DNA from: a bacterium 1XD21-70
GTDB lineage: Bacteria > Bacillota > Clostridia > Lachnospirales > Lachnospiraceae
Length of the DNA stretch: 64,000 nt
Direction of reading: 5' to 3'
NCBI GenBank assembly: GCA_003669055.1
Contig: RAYB01000003.1
Span: 62,001-126,000 of the forward strand
Part shown: piece after piece, positions 63,447-64,000 of the stretch
Numbering within the stretch: the first letter of the stretch is position 1
Layout of the letters: each line of letters starts with the position of its first letter
The notes under the pieces: generated by a model
Database searches by the model: none
What the model was told of the DNA's origin: nothing
What the model saw: the letters and a program-made list of their open reading frames with translations, nothing else
Made by a program: the position numbers and the translations under genes

Positions 63447-64000
63447 TTATTGGAATTGACCTTGGCACCACCAACAGCCTGGTGGCCTGCTTTACGGAAG
63501 ACGGGCCGAAGATCATCCCCAACCGGCTCGGCAAACACCTGACCCCCTCTGTCGTCAGCATTGACGAGGAGGAGCAGGTTTATGTGGGAGAATCGGCGGT
63601 AGAACGCAGCCTCTTATATCCGGGCAGCGCCGCCTCTGTCTTTAAGCGGGATATGGGCAGCAAACGACAGTTCCAGCTGCTCCACAAGACGTTTCTGGCA
63701 GAAGAATTATCCGCCCTGGTGCTTCGTGTCCTCAAGGAGGATGCGGAAAGCTACCTGGGGGAAGAGGTGACGGAAGCCGTCATCAGCGTGCCTGCTTATT
63801 TTAACGACCAGCGCCGCAAGGCAACCAAGCGGGCCGGGGAGATGGCCGGCATGAAGGTAGAACGTATCATCAGCGAGCCTACGGCTGCCGCCATCGCTTA
63901 TGGCCTGTACCAGAACCAGGACTCTGCCCGTTTCCTGGTATTCGACTTAGGGGGCGGCACCTTTGATGTGTCGATCCTGGAATTGTTTGATACCATCCTG
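63443..64000 (+). CDS. Hsp70 (DnaK-family) protein, truncated by the window edge
   Basis: The first 186 residues of an Hsp70. Phosphate-1 motif [15 protein letters not shown], then [35 protein letters not shown] and phosphate-2 [13 protein letters not shown]. These place it in the DnaK/HscC-like group; the missing C-terminus prevents a closer call. ATG overlaps the TPR stop (ATGA), so the two are translated together. It is not beside grpE or dnaJ, so it is probably a specialised paralog. Confidence 0.93.
   Translation, partial: MIIGIDLGTTNSLVACFTEDGPKIIPNRLGKHLTPSVVSIDEEEQVYVGESAVERSLLYPGSAASVFKRDMGSKRQFQLLHKTFLAEELSALVLRVLKEDAESYLGEEVTEAVISVPAYFNDQRRKATKRAGEMAGMKVERIISEPTAAAIAYGLYQNQDSARFLVFDLGGGTFDVSILELFDTIL

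Overview
The window looks like chromosome of an anaerobic, low-to-mid GC Gram-positive bacterium of class Clostridia, most likely family Lachnospiraceae. The reasons are a trimeric NADH-dependent [FeFe]-hydrogenase operon with its usual DRTGG/HATPase/PHP satellite genes, an oxygen-sensitive class III ribonucleotide reductase behind NrdR boxes, a glnA-ANTAR (NitR-type) pair, a Gram-positive LexA box before uvrA, a LoaP-type NusG paralog and strong AGGAGG ribosome binding sites throughout. I cannot name the genus from sequence alone.

Layout. 1-5.7 kb: an SDR reductase (probably the EF-P 5-aminopentanone reductase), a GreA-type factor, a DctPQM TRAP uptake operon and a secreted polysaccharide deacetylase with Ala/Glu repeats. 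5.8-15.4 kb: a hydrogen/formate region. One arm runs leftward (DRTGG, HATPase, a divergent [FeFe]-hydrogenase-like protein, DRTGG, PHP, FNT channel). The other runs rightward (NuoE-like, HATPase, 2Fe-2S, NuoF-like, HydA) and ends in a strong terminator. 15.4-15.9 kb: a YjbR protein. 15.9-33.6 kb: a leftward surface polysaccharide operon of about 17.5 kb. It holds two tandem NusG/LoaP-type antiterminators, an aminotransferase, a phosphoglycosyl transferase, nonulosonic (sialic-acid-like) acid genes, glycosyltransferases, a polymerase and a flippase. Its body is clearly AT-rich compared with both flanks, as expected of an acquired surface-sugar cassette. 33.7-41.6 kb: cell-wall and nitrogen genes (DacA-type carboxypeptidase, deacetylase, amidase, Lrp regulator, dapF, ANTAR regulator, glnA with a leader terminator). 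41.6-44.2 kb: an ArsR/HMA/P-type ATPase metal-efflux operon. 44.3-49.7 kb: uvrA and a DUF1538 / PII-like pair. 49.7-55.1 kb: two zinc-ribbon/leucine-rich membrane proteins, a tiny BFD-like iron-sulfur protein, a secreted protein and a DUF362 ferredoxin-like protein. 55.2-59.8 kb: nrdD, then AraC and EamA with a broken DUF2000 gene. 59.9-64 kb: a J-like/TPR protein coupled to an Hsp70 that runs off the window.

The most interesting object is the control region of the polysaccharide operon. A consensus sigma-A promoter (TTGACG-17-TATAAT, 33617-33645) lies between two 27-bp inverted repeats (33538-33564 and 33695-33721) that differ at one base. Each repeat looks like a tyrosine-recombinase core site: 10-bp inverted arms around a 7-bp asymmetric centre. 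The promoter now points away from the operon, into the 3' end of a convergent gene. Inverting the 130 bp between the repeats would point it at the operon. This is best read as a phase-variable switch in the OFF state. Between the switch and the first antiterminator gene lies a compact RNA hairpin (33489-33517) that could be the antiterminator's loading site. Together they would form a two-layer control: DNA inversion decides whether the operon is read, and NusG-paralog antitermination decides whether it is read to the end. No recombinase gene is in the window, so it would have to act in trans.
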